A model generated the notes under the pieces. The model had not been told where the DNA came from and ran no database searches. It saw only the letters and a list, made by a program, of their open reading frames with translations. Positions 1-8,084 of a stretch of 64,000 nt of DNA are shown piece by piece. The stretch is from assembly GCA_938075305.1 (NCBI GenBank), contig CALJGV010000033.1, positions 93,963 to 157,962 on the forward strand, in the 5' to 3' direction. Numbering within the stretch: the first letter of the stretch is position 1; each line of letters begins with the position of its first letter. A program made the position numbers and the translations under genes. The stretch comes from an uncultured bacterium (GTDB lineage Bacteria > Planctomycetota > UBA1135 > GCA-002686595).

Positions 1-442
1 CGTTGGCCGTGACCGACAGGCTCCCGAAGGTACGCCCGTGGAAGCCGCGCTCCAGGGCCACAAAGTGCTGGCGCTCGGGGCTACCGGTGGTGGCGTGGTG
101 CTTGCGCGCCAGCTTCAGGGCGGCCTCGTTGGCCTCGGAACCGGAGTTGGAGAAGAACACCGCCTCCATGCACGTCAGCTCGCAGAGGCGCTCGCTGAGT
201 TCCTCCCCCGCGCCGTGGCGGTAGAGGTTCGAGATGTGCCCGAGGGTGCCCGCCTGGTCCGCGAGGGCCGCGGCGAGGCGCGGGTGCCCGTGGCCGAGGC
301 TGTTGGCCCCGATGCCGCTGATGAGGTCGAGGAAGCGGCGCCCCTCGGCGTCGTGCATCCAGGCGCCCTCGCCGCTCACGAAGAGCGGCGCGGCGCGGCG
401 GTAGGTGCCCATCGTCCGGTCGCGGATGGTGACATCAGGCAT
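1..442 (-). CDS. argD: Acetylornithine aminotransferase, N-terminal part (gene runs off the left edge)
   Basis: This is a class III PLP-dependent aminotransferase that would convert N-acetylglutamate semialdehyde to N-acetylornithine in the cytoplasm. Only the first 147 codons are present. Visible family segments are PLFVSGEGAWMHDAEGRRFLD near residue 20, ISGIGANSLGHGHP, and FFSNSGSEANEAALKLARKH followed by ERGFHGRTFG. The last two are the cofactor-phosphate loop and substrate segment of the acetylornithine/ornithine aminotransferase group. The PLP lysine lies beyond the window. The ATG at 442 overlaps the end of argB by 8 bases, so this is the distal gene of argR-argC-argB-argD. A related ornithine or GABA aminotransferase cannot be excluded by sequence alone, but the operon makes ArgD by far the likeliest. 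Confidence 0.93.
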   Translation of the reverse strand, partial: MPDVTIRDRTMGTYRRAAPLFVSGEGAWMHDAEGRRFLDLISGIGANSLGHGHPRLAAALADQAGTLGHISNLYRHGAGEELSERLCELTCMEAVFFSNSGSEANEAALKLARKHHATTGSPERQHFVALERGFHGRTFGSLSVTAN

Positions 443-1244
443 GGTGGGCCTCCGGGAGTTGCGCAGCGACGAGGGTCCCACGATCGGGGAGCAGGGCCGC
501 GGCGACCGGGTCGTCCACGTCGCCCGCGGCGATCTTGACGGTGGCCGCGGGCCGCGCCTCGGCGGCCGCGACGGCGGCCTCGACCTTGGGGATCATGCCC
601 CCCGCGATCACCCCGCTCGCCTCCAGCGCGGACGCCGACGCCCCGTCGAGGTGCGGGATGCGCTCAGCTCCGTCGCGGACGTGGGGCACGTCCGAGAGGA
701 AGAGCACGGCGTCCGCGCCCCAGGCCTGGGCGATGGGCGCCACGGCCATGTCCGCGTTCACGTTGAGGAAGACGTCGACGTCGTCCGGCCGCGGGGTGAC
801 GGTCGCGACCACCGGCACGTAGCCCGCTGCGCCGAGCGCGGTCAGGACCTCGGGGCGGACCTCCTCCACCGCGCCCACGTGGCCCAGCGCGGGGTCGACG
901 ACGCCAGCCTTGAACAGGCCTCCATCGGCGCCCGTGAGCCCGACCGCGGAGACGCCCGCGCGCTGGAGCGCCGCCACCAGCACCGCGTTCACCTCGCCGC
1001 CGAGGACCTGGAGCACGGCCCGCGCCGTGCCGTCATCGGTGACCCGCAGCCCGCGCACCCGGCGCGGGACGAGGCCGAGGGCGTCCGTGAGCCGGGACAC
1101 CTGGGCGCCGCCGCCGTGGATCACCACGACCTCGAGCCCCCGCTCCCGGGCCGCCCCCACGCTCGCCGCGAAGCGCGCGCGGGTCCCCGCGTCGTCGAGG
1201 ATGGCCCCGCCGACCTTGACGAGGATGCGCTGGGGCTCGCTCAC
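435..1244 (-). CDS. argB: Acetylglutamate kinase
   Basis: The product (269 aa, normal length) is an amino-acid kinase that phosphorylates N-acetylglutamate with ATP, the second step of arginine synthesis. The N-terminal ILVKVGGAILDD carries the nucleotide-binding Lys and GG loop. VVVIHGGGAQVSRL is the acetylglutamate-binding glycine loop. FLNVNADMAVAPIAQAWGAD and VLFLSDVPHV form the C-terminal ATP half. The start is the GTG at 1244, which overlaps the argC stop as GTGA and reads V-S-E-P-Q-R-I-L-V-K-V-G-G. The gene is translationally coupled on both sides, with 4 bases shared with argC and 8 with argD. Arginine feedback sensitivity cannot be judged here. Confidence 0.96.
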   Translation of the reverse strand: MSEPQRILVKVGGAILDDAGTRARFAASVGAARERGLEVVVIHGGGAQVSRLTDALGLVPRRVRGLRVTDDGTARAVLQVLGGEVNAVLVAALQRAGVSAVGLTGADGGLFKAGVVDPALGHVGAVEEVRPEVLTALGAAGYVPVVATVTPRPDDVDVFLNVNADMAVAPIAQAWGADAVLFLSDVPHVRDGAERIPHLDGASASALEASGVIAGGMIPKVEAAVAAAEARPAATVKIAAGDVDDPVAAALLPDRGTLVAAQLPEAHHA

Positions 1245-2242
1245 AGCAGCCCCCAGGTCTCGTCGAAGCCCTTGACCACGTTCATGTTCTGGAGCGCCTG
1301 GCCCGCCGCGCCCTTGACGAGGTTGTCGATGGCGGAGGTCACCACCACGGCGCCGTCCACCTCGGCCACGGAGAGGTGGCAGTGGTTGGTGCCCGCCACG
1401 TCCCCGGTGCGCGCCGGCTCGCCCATCAGGTGCACGAAGGGCTCGTGGGCGTAGGCCGCCTCGAGGGCGCGCGCGGCGCTCTGGACACCTGCGCCCGCCG
1501 CCGGCTCGAGGTAGATGGTGGCCAGCATCCCGCGGAACATGGGCGCGAGGTGAGGGACGAAGGACAGCTTGTAGGGCGACGAGGCGCCGCCCAGCCGCGA
1601 GAGGATCTCCGGTGAGTGCCGGTGGTTGCCGACACCGTAGGCCCGCAGGGTCTCGTTGACGTTGCCGTAGAGGGTCACGTCGCTGGGCGACTTGCCGGCG
1701 CCGGAGACGCCGCTCTTGGCGTCCACGACGATGCGGCTCCCCGCAGCGACCAGGCCCGCGTCCACCAGGGGCAGGATCCCGAGCAGGGTGGCCGTGGGGT
1801 AGCAGCCGGGGTTCGCCACAAGGCGCGCGCCGGCGAGGGCCCCACGCGCGTGCTCGGTGAGTCCGTAGGGTGCCGCGTCGCAGAGCGCTGGCTCGGGGTG
1901 GGTCACGCTGTAGATCCGCTCGAACTCTGCGGGGTCCGAGAAGCGGTGGTCCGCGGAGAGGTCCACGACGAGCGGGGCCGCCGGGCCGTCCAGGGCGGCC
2001 TTCGCCACGGGGACGCCCACGGTGTGCGGGAGGCACGTGAACACCACGTCGTGGTCGCGGCCGAGGGCCGCGAGATCCAGGGGCATCAGGGTCCACTGCC
2101 CCCGCGCGTCCAGGGGCGCGGGGTCGCCGCCCTCCCGCGCGGACATGGCGGTGATGGACTCGATCCCGGGGTGCTGCTTGCACAGCTCGAGGAGCTCGCG
2201 CCCGGCGTACCCGGTGGCCCCGACGACGGCGACGCGCGTCAC
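1241..2242 (-). CDS. argC: N-acetyl-gamma-glutamyl-phosphate reductase
   Basis: The product (333 aa) is the NADPH-dependent reductase that makes N-acetylglutamate semialdehyde. It begins with a Rossmann loop, VAVVGATGYAGRELLELC. The catalytic cysteine is Cys147 in LVANPGCYPTATLLGI. The conserved substrate segment SGVSGAGKSP follows, and a histidine-rich stretch is seen in GNHRHSPEI. The start is taken as the GTG at 2242, four bases inside the end of argR (GTGA overlap), because this places the Rossmann glycine loop at residue 8 as in other ArgC proteins. Further upstream starts would only read through argR in another frame. It is the second gene of the arg operon. Confidence 0.96.
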   Translation of the reverse strand: MTRVAVVGATGYAGRELLELCKQHPGIESITAMSAREGGDPAPLDARGQWTLMPLDLAALGRDHDVVFTCLPHTVGVPVAKAALDGPAAPLVVDLSADHRFSDPAEFERIYSVTHPEPALCDAAPYGLTEHARGALAGARLVANPGCYPTATLLGILPLVDAGLVAAGSRIVVDAKSGVSGAGKSPSDVTLYGNVNETLRAYGVGNHRHSPEILSRLGGASSPYKLSFVPHLAPMFRGMLATIYLEPAAGAGVQSAARALEAAYAHEPFVHLMGEPARTGDVAGTNHCHLSVAEVDGAVVVTSAIDNLVKGAAGQALQNMNVVKGFDETWGLL

Positions 2243-2697
2243 GCCGTCACCCCCGCGGACCGGGCCAGCCGGTCGAAGTCCGCCACGAGGTCGCGGGCCG
2301 CGCGGTTCGCGGGGCAGATGATCAGGATCGTGTCGTCGCCCGCGATGGTCCCGAGCATGTCGGTGCGCCCCGAGGCGTCGAGGGCCACGGCCAGGGGAGA
2401 AGCGCCGCCGGGAGGCGTGCGCAGCACCACGAGGTTCTGGGCCGCCCGCGCGGACACCAGCCAGCGGCCGAGGGCGTCGACCAGGGGGCTGGCCGAGGCG
2501 GCGGGGACCACGTAGCCCGCCGCGCCCTTCACGGCGCCCAGCTCCCGGAGGTCGCGGGAGAGGGTCGCCTGGGTGATCTCGACGCCCCGGGCGGCCAGGG
2601 CGTCCACGAGGGACTGCTGGCTGGAGCCGTGGCCCTCGCCGATCAGCTCGACCACGAGGGCGCGCCGCTCGGCGGCTGTGGAGATGGATGACTGCAT
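2239..2697 (-). CDS. argR: Arginine repressor
   Basis: The product (152 aa, the usual ArgR length) is a hexameric arginine-responsive repressor. Residues 8-70 form the winged helix-turn-helix; SSQQSLVDALAARGVEITQA and TLSRDLRELGAVK are the recognition region. The C-terminal half carries the trimerisation and arginine-binding segment LGTIAGDDTILIICP. It heads argR-argC-argB-argD, so the repressor is encoded in its own target operon. A -10-like TAAGGT lies 8 bases before the ATG, between the arms of an inverted repeat (2692-2729), which fits autoregulation. A repressor as the first gene of the operon it controls is seen in some actinobacterial and thermophile arg clusters in related forms. Confidence 0.93.
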   Translation of the reverse strand: MQSSISTAAERRALVVELIGEGHGSSQQSLVDALAARGVEITQATLSRDLRELGAVKGAAGYVVPAASASPLVDALGRWLVSARAAQNLVVLRTPPGGASPLAVALDASGRTDMLGTIAGDDTILIICPANRAARDLVADFDRLARSAGVTA

Positions 2698-2729
2698 AAA
2701 TCCGAACCTTAGGGCGCATATTCATGCAG
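2692..2729. promoter_or_regulatory. Candidate ArgR operator overlapping the argR promoter and start
   Basis: Two imperfect inverted arms, CTGCATAAAT (2692-2701) and ATTCATGCAG (2720-2729), differ at one position and are centred 28 bases apart. Read on the minus strand the distal arm gives GCATGAATAT, similar to the CATGAATA half of known ARG boxes. A -10-like TAAGGT (complement of 2706-2711) sits between the arms, so binding would block initiation. ARG-box identity is inferred from the half-site and the neighbouring gene. Confidence 0.5.
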
Positions 2730-2772
2730 CGGACTTCCCCGGGCGCAACCCGGTTTCTCGGCTAAATGTCGC

Positions 2773-2778
2773 TACAAA
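2773..2778 (+). promoter_or_regulatory. -10-like hexamer TACAAA before the TPR lipoprotein
   Basis: TACAAA is followed by GGAGCG and the ATG at 2785. The hexamer is compatible with a very short leader; the GGAG could also act as a ribosome binding site. Confidence 0.4.
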
Positions 2779-2784
2779 GGAGCG

Positions 2785-3759
2785 ATGCCCCCCGCTCCGC
2801 TCCGCTACGTCCAGGCCGCCTGGACCCTCTGCGCCCGGTTCGCTGGCGCCCTGTGCCTGCTCCTCACGCTCGGCTGCGCCACCGGTCCCGTCGACGCCCC
2901 GACCTCGCCGGTCATCGTCGAGGCAACCTCGCTCCTGGGCGCGCCCCTCGAGCGGCCCGCGCTCTCCCCCACGACCACGAGGCGGCTGGAGCTCGACCTA
3001 GAGTCCGCGAGGCTCGCCCTCGAGGACGCTCCGTCCGAGCAACGCACGGTCTGGGTCGGGCGGCGCCTTGGGTACCTCGGTCGCTACGACGAGGCCATCC
3101 GCTGGTACCTCGCGGCGCTCGTACAGTACCCCGATAGCTACCGCCTGCGCCGGCACCTTGGGCACCGACTCATCACCGTTCGGCGCCTGGATGACGCGAT
3201 CCAGGTCCTCACCGAGGCCAGACGCCTCGCGGCGGCTGCGACGAACCGGATCGAGCCCGACGGAGCACCGGGCCCCGAGGGCGAACCCCGCAGCACGACC
3301 CACGGGAACATCGACTACCACCTCGCCCTCGCGTACTACGCCCGCGGCGACTTCAACGCGGCTGCGGACCTCTGGGTCGAGTGCGCCCGGCGCTGGGCAG
3401 GCAACGACGACTCGCGGGTCGCGGCCATGCACTGGGCCCACGTGAGCTTGCTCCGAGCCGGGCGCGAGGAGGAGGCGCGCAGCATCCTCGCGCTCGTCGA
3501 CCGCTATCCCGACGTCATCGAGAACTTCGCGTACCTGGAGTTGATCCAGCTCTACCGCGGGGAGATCACCGCGGGGGCTCTGCTGGCCCGGGAGGATCGC
3601 AATGCAGCCCTCGAGTACGGCCTCAGCCGGTACCTGATCCGGTTGGGGGCAGCAATAGACGGCGAAGAGCGCCTCATTCAGCTGAGCCAACGCCCCGAGT
3701 GGCCGGCCTTCGGCGTCCTCGCCGCCGAGGCGGACCTGGCGGACCCGACGTCTCTATGA
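2785..3759 (+). CDS. TPR-repeat lipoprotein of unknown function
   Basis: The product (324 aa) has a hydrophobic N-terminus ending in a lipobox, LLLTLGC, so it is probably a lipoprotein with Cys31 as the acylated residue. The mature part is helical and contains tetratricopeptide-like pairs: YDEAIRWYLAALVQYPDSYRLR, LDDAIQVLTEARRL, and YHLALAYYARGDFNAAADLWVECA with a following helix. No catalytic motif is visible. It is transcribed divergently from argR. TACAAA lies six bases before the ATG and GGAGCG directly precedes it, which supports this start. The role is probably a scaffold at the cell envelope, but the partner is unknown. Confidence 0.75.
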   Translation: MPPAPLRYVQAAWTLCARFAGALCLLLTLGCATGPVDAPTSPVIVEATSLLGAPLERPALSPTTTRRLELDLESARLALEDAPSEQRTVWVGRRLGYLGRYDEAIRWYLAALVQYPDSYRLRRHLGHRLITVRRLDDAIQVLTEARRLAAAATNRIEPDGAPGPEGEPRSTTHGNIDYHLALAYYARGDFNAAADLWVECARRWAGNDDSRVAAMHWAHVSLLRAGREEEARSILALVDRYPDVIENFAYLELIQLYRGEITAGALLAREDRNAALEYGLSRYLIRLGAAIDGEERLIQLSQRPEWPAFGVLAAEADLADPTSL

Positions 3760-3909
3760 GAGGACCGGCAAGCGGCCGGTGAGTCTGCCGCTGGCGACCC
3801 GATCCGAGACGAAGATCCCCGAGCCAGTGAACCCCGCGCGCAGACGCGCCGTCCTACACCAAGCTGCCGTGGTTCCCTTCCGGTGCCCGCCTCCGCCCAC
3901 GCTACCCCC

Positions 3910-6672
3910 ATGCGCCCCGCTCTCCAGACCCTCTCCTTCCTCGCCGCGGTCGGGCTCGCCGCCTTCGCCCTGAGCCTCGCCCTCGACGGCAACGGACCGA
4001 CCCCGCACGCCTCGGGGACAGGGCGCACCCCGTCGAAGATGCCCTTCCCCGGGGCGCCGCTGGCTCCCCCCACGGACCCGCGCGGCGCCGGCGAGGGCGA
4101 GGAGGGAGCGGATCGAGCCGAGCGCGCGCGCTGGATCGAACAGCTCCACCTCGCGGCCCCCGGCGTCGACTGGAGGTCCATCGAGCGAGCGAACCGGGCC
4201 GCGGAGCTCGAGCGACGCAACGAAGCGGCCCTCGCCGACGGCGGCGGATCGCCGCCGTGGGTGTGGGACGAGGTGGGCTCGAGGAACCAGGCGGGGCACA
4301 CACGCTGCGCTGCCCTCGGCGCCACCCGCGCCGAGGGGCGCTTCCTCTACGTGGGCTCCGCGGGCGGGGGCCTGTGGCGCGGCCGCGAGGACGGGACGCA
4401 GTGGACGCCGCTCTCCGACAGCGTCTACGGGGGCGTGGACGACATCGTGGCCATCGAACCCGCCAGCCTGGCGGACGACGACATCCTCGTCATGCGCCGG
4501 GGGAACTCCGTGCTGCGTAGCGCCGACTCCGGGCAGACCTGGCAGGCGCCCAGCGGCCTGGGCGGGGTGACCGGCGCGCGCCGCATGGTGCGGGCCGCCG
4601 ACGCCTCGCAGACCATCTTCCTGTTCGGGAGCGCCGACATCCCCGGCGTCGGAGAGAAGAGCGCGCTGTTCGCGTCCACCGACGGCGGCCAGAGCTTCTC
4701 GCTGCGCCACCACTTCGGGACCAGCTGGAGCGGGGACCTCTGGGTCCCGCGCACCTCTGCCCTCGGCGGTAGCGCGGTGTACGTCCTGCAGCGCGGGCGG
4801 ATCTTGGTCAGCGTCGACGACGGCTTCAGCTTCGCTCCGGGGCTCGACGTGGACACCGCGGCGACGGCGGGCGACATCGTCGGCTCGGAGGCGGGCGGTC
4901 CCACGCTGTACCTGGCCCTGCGCCAGAGCAACGGTAGCTGGGACCTCCACCGCTCTGACGACGCCGGCCAGACCTCGGTGTTCGTGCGGACCCTGAACAG
5001 CTTCTGGGGGAGCACCCAGTCCATGGCGGCCTTCGCCCACGACGCCGCTCGTCTGATCTACGGCGGGGTCGAGGCTTGGGTCTCCACCGACGGCGGCGCC
5101 ACGGCGTCACGGATCAACACCTGGGGCTCCTACTACGGCGACCCCGCGAACCGGCTCCACGCCGACATCCGCGGCATGAGCCCCCTGGTGGACCGGGACG
5201 CGCCGGGCGAGCCGGACCTCGTGTTCATCAACACCGACGGCGGCACCTACGTCACCGACGACGGCGGCGCCACCGTGCAGAACCTGAGCCTCGAGGGGCT
5301 CGGCGTGGGCCAGTTCTATTCCACCCACACGTCCGTCCTCGACCCCCGGCGCATCAGCGGCGGGACCCAGGACCAGGGGTACCAGGTCGGTCTCCTCGAC
5401 GTTTCCGCCACCGGCCCCGGCCCCACCACCAACTTCGAACAACTGATCAGCGGAGACTACGGCCACCTGGTGAGCGGAGACGGGACCCACGACCTGGTCT
5501 ACTCCACCTATCCGGGCTTCATCCTCGTCCAGGACGGTGAGGTCAACCCGACCCTGCGCACCCTCGACTTCCCGTCAGGCTCGAGCCAGCTTTGGCTCCC
5601 GCCCGTGGTGGCGGACCCCAACGACCCCGACGAGTTCTTCTTCCTGGGGGACCGGCTCTACCACTACGACCGCCCCATGGCGGCCTGGACCCCCTCGGTC
5701 TGGTCGACCCAGAACTTCACCGCGGGGAGCAGCAGCTACCTCTCCGCCCTGGCCTTCGCCCCGTCGGATTCCACGCGGGCCTACGCCGCCACCAACACCG
5801 GGCGGCTCTACCACTCGAGTGACGGGGGCGTGACGTGGACCCTTGGCTCCACCGGCGGGCCGAGCTCCCACTACTTCTACGGCTCCGCGCTCCTCGTGGA
5901 CCCCCTCGACCCCGACCACGCCTTCGTGGCGGGTTCGGGGTACGGCAACCCCGCCGTGCGCGAGACCACGGACGGGGGCGCCACCTGGCAGGCGCGATCA
6001 GCCGGGCTGCCCAGCACCCTGGTGCACGACATCGCCTGGTCCCCCAGCGGGAACGGCGACCTGTTCGCGGCCGCCGAGGCAGGGGCCTTCCACTTCGACG
6101 CGGCGACGTCGACGTGGTCCAACGCCATGGGCACCGAGGCCCCCGCCACGAACTACTGGTCCGTGGAGATGGTCCCCTCGAGCCCGCGGGTCCGCTTCGG
6201 GACCTACGGCCGCGGGATCTGGGACCTGACGCTCGTGAACGGGGGCGAGCTCGGCGTCCGCATCTGTTCCCCCGCGGCCGCCAATGTCTCGGGGGTGCCC
6301 GCCGTGATCAGCGCCGTGGGGAGCCCCTTCGCCGCCGACAACGACCTGACCCTGGTGGCCAACGCGCTGCCCTCGAACACCCTCGGCTTCTTCCTCGCCT
6401 CCCCCACCCAGGGCTTCATCCCCAACCCCGGCGGGTCGGTGGGCACCCTCTGCCTCGGCGGCCCCTTCGGCCGCTACCAGTCCCTGGCCCAGAACTCGGG
6501 GCTCCTGGGCAACATCGCGATCCCCGTGGACGTGACGGCCATCGCCCAGCCCACGGGACCCGTGGCGGGCCAGCCCGGCCAGACCTGGTTCTTCCAGGCC
6601 TGGTACCGCGACTCGGTGCTCTCCATCCCCACGTCCAACTTCACGGACGCCGTCGCGGTCCGGCTGCGCTAG
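3910..6672 (+). CDS. Secreted beta-propeller (BNR/sortilin-like) protein with WYRD-type C-terminal module
   Basis: The product (920 aa) begins with a signal peptide (MRPALQTLSFLAAVGLAAFA). The next roughly 760 residues contain many Asp-box/BNR-like motifs, for example SADSGQTWQAP, STDGGQSFSL, SSDGGVTWTLGS and TTDGGATWQARS, as in sialidase/sortilin/photosystem-assembly propellers. No sialidase active-site Arg triad can be assigned, so hydrolase activity is doubtful. Residues about 780-920 form a separate module starting CSPAAANVSGVPAVISAVGS and ending FFQAWYRD then SNF; the FG-GAP protein at 18282 carries a similar module. A GTG at 3883 is in frame, but the ATG at 3910 gives the better signal peptide. 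It converges with the next gene, sharing 4 bases at the stop codons. Confidence 0.85.
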   Translation: MRPALQTLSFLAAVGLAAFALSLALDGNGPTPHASGTGRTPSKMPFPGAPLAPPTDPRGAGEGEEGADRAERARWIEQLHLAAPGVDWRSIERANRAAELERRNEAALADGGGSPPWVWDEVGSRNQAGHTRCAALGATRAEGRFLYVGSAGGGLWRGREDGTQWTPLSDSVYGGVDDIVAIEPASLADDDILVMRRGNSVLRSADSGQTWQAPSGLGGVTGARRMVRAADASQTIFLFGSADIPGVGEKSALFASTDGGQSFSLRHHFGTSWSGDLWVPRTSALGGSAVYVLQRGRILVSVDDGFSFAPGLDVDTAATAGDIVGSEAGGPTLYLALRQSNGSWDLHRSDDAGQTSVFVRTLNSFWGSTQSMAAFAHDAARLIYGGVEAWVSTDGGATASRINTWGSYYGDPANRLHADIRGMSPLVDRDAPGEPDLVFINTDGGTYVTDDGGATVQNLSLEGLGVGQFYSTHTSVLDPRRISGGTQDQGYQVGLLDVSATGPGPTTNFEQLISGDYGHLVSGDGTHDLVYSTYPGFILVQDGEVNPTLRTLDFPSGSSQLWLPPVVADPNDPDEFFFLGDRLYHYDRPMAAWTPSVWSTQNFTAGSSSYLSALAFAPSDSTRAYAATNTGRLYHSSDGGVTWTLGSTGGPSSHYFYGSALLVDPLDPDHAFVAGSGYGNPAVRETTDGGATWQARSAGLPSTLVHDIAWSPSGNGDLFAAAEAGAFHFDAATSTWSNAMGTEAPATNYWSVEMVPSSPRVRFGTYGRGIWDLTLVNGGELGVRICSPAAANVSGVPAVISAVGSPFAADNDLTLVANALPSNTLGFFLASPTQGFIPNPGGSVGTLCLGGPFGRYQSLAQNSGLLGNIAIPVDVTAIAQPTGPVAGQPGQTWFFQAWYRDSVLSIPTSNFTDAVAVRLR

Positions 6673-7880
6673 CCGGCCGTGCCCGGGCCCAGGATCTCGG
6701 CCAGGCCCTCCACGAGCCTCGCGACCTCGCCCGGGGTGTTGTAGTGGACGAGGCTCACGCGCACGACGCCGTCGCGCTCCATCAGCCCCAGGTCTCGGAT
6801 CAGCCGGTAGGCATAGAAGTGGCCGAAGCGCACGGCGACCCCGCGCTCGTCAAGGAGCGGAGGGATCTCGCTCGCGGCGCGGCCCTCCACCGTGAAGGAG
6901 ACCGTCGGCACGCGCCGGTGGCTGGAGGGTGAGGGGTCCCCGACGAGGGTGACGTCAGGATGGGCGTTGAGGAACTCGAGCAGCGGCGTCACGAGCGCCT
7001 CCTCCTGAGCGGCGATCTCCTCGAAAGCGTCCTCGAGCGTGCCCGCCTCCGACAGGGTCCCCAGGTACTCAGGGATGCCCGCGAGCGACGCCACCAGCTC
7101 GTAGTTGACGCCGCCCGGCTCGAACTTCCGTGGGAGTTCGTCCTCCCCGACGAAGAAGTGATTGATGCTCCCGGTCTCGAGCAAGGCCTCGCGGCGCCCG
7201 AACATCACCCCCACGTGGGGACCGTAGACCTTGTAGAGGCTCGCGAAGTAGAAGTCGACGCCGAGGGACCGCACGTCGATCCGCCGGTGGGGCGCGTAGG
7301 CCACGGCGTCCACGCAGGTCAGCGCGCCCGCGGCGCGGGCCAGTGCCGCAGAGGCGCGGACGTCGGTGATGGAGCCCACGATGTTGGAGCAGTGCGTGAA
7401 CGCCACGAGGCGAGTGCGATCGGTGAGCAGCGCCGCCAGGTCATCGGGGTGAAGCTCGCAGGTGCCCGGGCGGACGCGCCACTCGCGGATCACGATCCCC
7501 GTGGCCTCGAGGCGCCGCCAGGCCCCCACGTTGGTCTCGTGGTCCACGTTGGTCACGATGACCTCGTCGCCCTCCGTCCAGCCCGGCCGCAGCGCGGCGG
7601 CGAGCTGGTTGACCAGGGCCGTGGAGGACGCCCCGAGGATGACCTCCTCTGGCGTCGCCCCCAGGAGCGCCGCCGCCGCCGCGCGCCCCTCCGCCACGGC
7701 CGCGCTCGCGTCCATGGAGAGGGCGTAGCTCGCGCCCAGCTGAACGGGGTGCCGGGTGAGGAACCCTGTGAGGCGATCGATCACCTGGCGGCAGGGCACG
7801 CTGCCGCCCGCGTTGTCCATGAGCACCCAGGGGGTCTCGAGGGCGGGGAACTGGGAGCGGACGTGTTCGAGGTCGAGCAT
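6669..7880 (-). CDS. Cysteine-desulfurase-like class V aminotransferase lacking the catalytic cysteine
   Basis: The product (403 aa) is a fold-type I PLP enzyme resembling SufS/NifS and kynureninase. The PLP lysine is Lys217 in SLYKVYGPHVG. The cofactor Asp/His region is visible in VTNVDHETN and LTCVDAVAYAPHRRIDV. In SufS the persulfide cysteine lies in an RTGHHCA segment; here the aligned segment is RFGHFYA, with Tyr356 replacing Cys. This matches the VC1184-like group (TIGR01976), usually annotated cysteine desulfurase-like, and argues against classical desulfurase activity. The ATG at 7880 is chosen because MLDLEHVRSQFPALE aligns with the family start; an in-frame start at 7964 only adds a low-complexity stretch. 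The substrate is unknown. Confidence 0.85.
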   Translation of the reverse strand: MLDLEHVRSQFPALETPWVLMDNAGGSVPCRQVIDRLTGFLTRHPVQLGASYALSMDASAAVAEGRAAAAALLGATPEEVILGASSTALVNQLAAALRPGWTEGDEVIVTNVDHETNVGAWRRLEATGIVIREWRVRPGTCELHPDDLAALLTDRTRLVAFTHCSNIVGSITDVRASAALARAAGALTCVDAVAYAPHRRIDVRSLGVDFYFASLYKVYGPHVGVMFGRREALLETGSINHFFVGEDELPRKFEPGGVNYELVASLAGIPEYLGTLSEAGTLEDAFEEIAAQEEALVTPLLEFLNAHPDVTLVGDPSPSSHRRVPTVSFTVEGRAASEIPPLLDERGVAVRFGHFYAYRLIRDLGLMERDGVVRVSLVHYNTPGEVARLVEGLAEILGPGTAG

Positions 7881-8069
7881 CGGAGGGCGCGAAGAGGCGG
7901 TCGGGGAGGCGGGGCCCTTCGGGCCCTGCGGCCACAGCGTGACCTCGCCTGGGCCCGCCGTCACCCGTCTCTCGCGTCAGACCGTCCCACATCTCCTCGG
8001 ATCGGGGCGCGGGCTCCCCCTGATCCGGGCTTCGAGGGCGGTCCGCCTACCGCGCCCCGCTCGGCTCGC

Positions 8070-8075
8070 TAGACT
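8070..8075 (+). promoter_or_regulatory. -10-like TAGACT before the ABC-F gene
   Basis: TAGACT ends 9 bases before the ATG at 8085. No Shine-Dalgarno sequence lies between, so a leaderless or near-leaderless transcript is suggested. Confidence 0.5.
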
Positions 8076-8084
8076 CCCCGCCCG

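Noticed and set aside
6669..6672. 4-base convergent stop overlap as a regulatory feature
   Set aside because: Overlapping stops between convergent genes recur (also 36778-36781) and are explained by compact gene packing.
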